From positions 234,643 to 298,642 of the forward strand of contig NZ_FODD01000003.1 in the NCBI RefSeq assembly GCF_900110255.1: a DNA stretch of 64,000 nucleotides, in the 5' to 3' direction. Positions 61,327 through 64,000 of the stretch are shown here, in pieces (position 1 is the first letter of the stretch; each line of letters starts with the position of its first letter). The notes under the pieces are model-generated. The model had not been told where the DNA came from, searched no databases, and saw only the letters and a list, made by a program, of their open reading frames with translations. Origin of the DNA: Actinacidiphila rubida. GTDB lineage: Bacteria; Actinomycetota; Actinomycetes; Streptomycetales; Streptomycetaceae. A program made the translations under genes and the position numbers.

Positions 61327-62831
61327 CACAGGAAACCGACGGCCTGGAACCGGCGTTCCGGGTGCCGCGGGCGCGCCGCCGCAGGTGGCCGTGGATCGGG
61401 CTGGCGCTGGTGGTCGTGGCCGCCGCGGTGACCACGGGGATCCGGCTGGCGGGCGGCGGCGACGGCTGCGGCCACGGCGTGCCGAAGGCCGGGCCCGCGC
61501 ACGAGTGCATCGGCGTCACCGACGGCAGCACCGTCTTCGAGCCGTCGCTCGCGCCGGTCATGGCGAAGATCCGCGCCGAGAACGCCCGGGTCGCCGCCGC
61601 CGGCCGCCCGTGGGTGAGCGTCGCCTACGTCGAGCCGATCACCACCGACCCGCAGGACGAGGCGACCAAGTACGGCATCCGCGAGGAGCTGGAGGGCGCG
61701 TACCTGGCCCAGCGGCAGCTGAACGACGCGCAGCTCGGCGGGCGCGGCGACACCCCGCAGGTCAAGCTGCTGGTCGCCAACATCGGGACGCGCTCGGAGC
61801 AGTGGAAACCGCTGACCGACCGGCTGATCGCGATGACGACGGACGGCAGCCGGCTGGTCGCGGTCGCCGGGTTCGGGCAGAGCCGCGGCGGCACGTTGGA
61901 CGCGGTACGGGCGCTGCGGGCCGCGAAGGTTCCGATGATGGGCGCCACCGTCACCGCCGACAACCTGGCGTCCGCGACCCAGGTCGGGTTCTTCCGGACG
62001 TCCGCGCCCAACTCCGCCCAGGCGAGCGCCGCGGTGAACTACCTCCGGCAGAAGCAGCGCGCCACGCCCGGCTACCAGGTCCTGGTGATCAGGGACCGCA
62101 ACCAGGACGACATCTACAACACCTCGCTCTACGACGACTTCGTCCAGGCGGCCGGGAAGGCGTCGCTGAAGCTGGTGGACGGGGACCTGGAGTACGTCTC
62201 CGGTGTCGACGGGATCAGCAACGCCTTCTCGTCGGTCGCCGACCGGGTGTGCGACAAGAAGCCGGCCGCGGTGTACTTCGCGGGGCGCGGCGTCAACCTG
62301 CGGGCCTTCATCACCGCGATGTCCGCGCCCGACCGCCGCTGCCCCGTGACCGTGCTGACCGGGGACGACGCGATCGGCGTGTACCCGGACAGCGCGACGA
62401 GCCAGAGCGTGCGGGACCGGTTCACCGCGAGCTGGAAGGCCAGCGGCGTCACCGCCCTGTACACCGCGCTGGGCCACCCCGAACTGCCGGCCCGGCTCTA
62501 CCCGGCGGCCCGCGACCCGTTCCCGGGCTTCGTGCAGCTCTACCACGACGAGTTCGGCGCGGGCCCCGACAACTTCCAGGACGGCCAGGCGATGCTGGCG
62601 CACGACGCGCTGTGGACGCTGGGCGTCGCGATCCGGGACGCCGCCGGGGACGGCACGGCCACCGTCAACGCGGGCAGCACCCTGAACGCGCTGGTCAGCG
62701 CGGGTTCCGTCGCGGGTCTCAGCGGACCGATCGAGCTGGGCTCGGACGGCAACCCGCGGAACAAGCCGATGGCGCTGGTGCGGCTGGAGCCGAGCGGCAC
62801 CTACACGTTCATCGGGGTCGTCCGGCCCTGA
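61323..62831 (+). CDS. Membrane-anchored substrate-binding-protein-like receptor
   Basis: 502 residues. A 23-residue basic cytoplasmic tail (RVPRARRRRWPW) and one membrane helix (25-43) anchor a periplasmic-binding-protein fold of the branched-chain amino acid/ANF-receptor type: LEGAYLAQRQLNDAQLGG, VAVAGFGQSRGGTLDAVRALRAAKVPMMGATVT and YQVLVIRDRNQDD. There is no lipobox, and no permease or transport ATPase is nearby, so a sensing role is more likely than uptake. GTG 61323 overlaps the NTPase stop by four bases. Ligand unknown. Confidence 0.82.
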   Translation: MTQETDGLEPAFRVPRARRRRWPWIGLALVVVAAAVTTGIRLAGGGDGCGHGVPKAGPAHECIGVTDGSTVFEPSLAPVMAKIRAENARVAAAGRPWVSVAYVEPITTDPQDEATKYGIREELEGAYLAQRQLNDAQLGGRGDTPQVKLLVANIGTRSEQWKPLTDRLIAMTTDGSRLVAVAGFGQSRGGTLDAVRALRAAKVPMMGATVTADNLASATQVGFFRTSAPNSAQASAAVNYLRQKQRATPGYQVLVIRDRNQDDIYNTSLYDDFVQAAGKASLKLVDGDLEYVSGVDGISNAFSSVADRVCDKKPAAVYFAGRGVNLRAFITAMSAPDRRCPVTVLTGDDAIGVYPDSATSQSVRDRFTASWKASGVTALYTALGHPELPARLYPAARDPFPGFVQLYHDEFGAGPDNFQDGQAMLAHDALWTLGVAIRDAAGDGTATVNAGSTLNALVSAGSVAGLSGPIELGSDGNPRNKPMALVRLEPSGTYTFIGVVRP

Positions 62832-62860
62832 GAGGGCCGTGCGGCGGGCCGGGCCCGCAC

Positions 62861-62897
62861 CGCTGACCCCGGCGCCGGACCGGCCCCGGGGTCAGCG
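62861..62897. terminator. Bidirectional terminator between receptor and TerD-tail genes
   Basis: CGCTGACCCCGG (62861-62872) and CCGGGGTCAGCG (62886-62897) are perfect 12-bp arms around a 13-base loop. The right arm overlaps the stop codon of the convergent TerD-like gene. Confidence 0.85.
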
Positions 62898-63869
62898 CCG
62901 CGGCTGGAACTGGGGGCCCTGCGGCGGCAGCGAGAACCCGCCGTCGCCGTTCGCCGGCGCGGCGGGGGGCGCCGCGGGCGGCGCGGGGTGCGGCGGGACG
63001 ACCGGCGCGGCCATGGGCGGGGCCGCGACGGGCTGCGGGTAGCCGTAGGCCGGGTAGCCCTGCTGCGGCTGCTGGTGGACCTGGGGCGGCGCGGCCGGGG
63101 GCGCGGCGGGCGGTGCCGCGCTCATCGGCTGCGGGTAGCCGTACGCGGGCTGGGCGGGCACGTGCGCGGGCGAGGGGGCCTGCAGGGGGTAGCCGTAGGC
63201 ACTGGTGGCCGCGGGCTCGGCGGCGGGCCCGCCGCCACCGGAGGCCGTCTGCTGGGCGCCCAGCGGGGCCGTGGGCACCGAGGCCGGGCGGACCGGGCCC
63301 TGTGCCTGCGCGGGCGCCTCCTGCCCGTCGTCCACTGCGACTCCGTGGTCGGTGGCGAGTCCGACCAGGCCCGAGGCGTAGCCCTGGGCGAGCGCGCGGA
63401 ACTTCCAGCCGGCGCCCTTGCGGTACAGCTCGCCGCAGATCAGCGCGGTCTCCTGGCCGGTGTCGGGCACGACCTCGAAGCTCACCACGGGCGCGGCGTG
63501 CTGCGGTCCCGCGGTGTCGTACAGGGTCAGGCTCAGGTCGCGCACGGTGCGGAACGGCCCGCCGTCGCAGGACGCGGCGATCACCACGCGGTCCACACCG
63601 GCGTCCAGCGCCGCCAGGTCGACCTCGAGGGTGTCGGTCAGGCCCTCGGGCACGCGCTTCTTCGGGAGGTGGCGGGCCAGGCCCGACGGGTGCCGCGGCT
63701 CGTTGTAGAAGACGAAGTCGTCGTCGGTGCGGACCCGGCCGTCGGGGCCCAGCAGCAGCACGGAGGCGTCCACGTCGGGCGCGCCGGGGCCGGGGGTCCA
63801 GCGCAGCACCGCCCGCACCCCCGTGACGTCCAGCGGGGTGTTCGAGCCCTTCACCATCACGTGCGTCAT
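62892..63869 (-). CDS. TerD family protein with Pro/Tyr/Gln-rich C-terminal tail
   Basis: 325 residues. The TerD domain (about 1-170) has PDVDASVLLLGPDGRVRTDDDF, SLTLYDTAG and the diagnostic ELYRKGAGWKFRALAQGYASGL. It is divergent from the tandem TerD copies: the first Asp motif is reduced. The following 150 residues are disordered, with repeats of AYGYP and PQP such as QQPQQGYPAYGYPQP, a composition linked to condensate or multivalent interactions. ATG 63869 gives the usual MTHVM-KGSN start; ATG 63878 is the alternative. It converges with the receptor gene. Confidence 0.88.
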   Translation of the reverse strand: MTHVMVKGSNTPLDVTGVRAVLRWTPGPGAPDVDASVLLLGPDGRVRTDDDFVFYNEPRHPSGLARHLPKKRVPEGLTDTLEVDLAALDAGVDRVVIAASCDGGPFRTVRDLSLTLYDTAGPQHAAPVVSFEVVPDTGQETALICGELYRKGAGWKFRALAQGYASGLVGLATDHGVAVDDGQEAPAQAQGPVRPASVPTAPLGAQQTASGGGGPAAEPAATSAYGYPLQAPSPAHVPAQPAYGYPQPMSAAPPAAPPAAPPQVHQQPQQGYPAYGYPQPVAAPPMAAPVVPPHPAPPAAPPAAPANGDGGFSLPPQGPQFQPRR

Positions 63870-64000
63870 ACCGGTCATCCTGCCCTTCCGGCGGGGCGCC
63901 CCACAACGCCGGGTGCGGCCGGGGGTGGGCGGCGGTCGCGGAGGGCAGGCGTCCGGAGGGACGGTCACCGGGTGGACCTGCCGCGGTTACCTGCTTTTCA

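Noticed and set aside
58186-61329. 1047-codon minus-strand frame opposite the Ter/NTPase genes
   Set aside because: No domain, Arg/Gln/His-biased composition, and three plus-strand genes with family motifs and terminators cover the same DNA.
61323-62831. ABC importer substrate-binding lipoprotein
   Set aside because: No lipobox cysteine and no permease or transport ATPase nearby; the coupled NTPase is not an ABC protein.

Overview
This 64 kb window is very GC-rich chromosomal DNA from a streptomycete or close relative (Streptomycetaceae). The evidence is third-position G/C preference in all real genes, frequent GTG starts, sparse AT-rich promoters, a dnaG-hrdA-type sigma factor pair, the fabD-fabH-acpP-fabF cluster with its fasR-type regulator, DUF3145, DUF3052 and DUF4429 actinobacterial genes, and tRNA genes without an encoded CCA. 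It looks like core chromosome: I see no phage, transposase, CRISPR array or plasmid gene.

Layout. 1-247: copies of a dispersed intergenic repeat. 248-9569: assimilatory nitrate metabolism and neighbours (OsmC, a GntR regulator with a 36-bp perfect palindrome, a molybdopterin nitrate reductase, a SanA/YdcF protein, a gamma-glutamylcyclotransferase, a dNTPase, a sirohydrochlorin chelatase, an FAD reductase, a GNAT). 9588-15139: a secreted GH9 cellulase with a palindromic operator, then DNA primase and an HrdA-like sigma factor. 15241-19341: a DcuS/DcuR-type two-component system divergent from a dicarboxylate symporter, with a Crp-like site between them. 19423-27167: a lysyl-phosphatidylglycerol synthase-like protein, a heterodimeric ABC exporter, an FGGY sugar kinase and a YtxH protein. 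27344-27723: two tRNA genes. 27855-34029: secreted proteins, a lipase divergent from a PucR regulator, a zinc-ribbon membrane protein, and a MarR/oxidoreductase/Ohr stress group. 34073-38490: a TetR regulator divergent from a GH3 beta-glucosidase, and an SGNH lipoprotein. 38759-45346: DUF3145, a 3-hydroxyisobutyrate-dehydrogenase-like protein, then fabF-acpP-fabH-fabD and fasR. 45543-51259: a variable interval (pirin, serine hydrolase, MerR plus aldo/keto reductase, DUF4429, MmcQ, alpha/beta hydrolase). 51515-55719: aceE, DUF3052, ahpE. 55831-63869: a tellurium-resistance (Ter) type island.

How it works together. Nitrate reductase, the siroheme chelatase and the flavin reductase plausibly serve nitrogen assimilation. 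Pyruvate dehydrogenase makes acetyl-CoA, which the FasR-controlled fab operon elongates. The order fab-fasR-aceE / DUF3052-ahpE is the arrangement known from mycobacteria, here opened up between fasR and aceE by seven accessory genes. AhpE, two near-identical TerD proteins, a DUF475/TerC-like membrane protein and a TerA-like protein run on into a P-loop NTPase whose stop overlaps the start of a membrane-anchored periplasmic-binding-protein-like receptor. A further TerD with a long Pro/Tyr/Gln-rich tail converges on them. This NTPase-receptor-TerD group is the best candidate for a poorly described system: an outside-in sensor feeding a Ter-type stress response without any ABC permease.

The region is also rich in symmetrical DNA sites, recorded individually. 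Starts were chosen from ribosome binding sites, promoter positions and family N-termini; where these conflict the entry says so.
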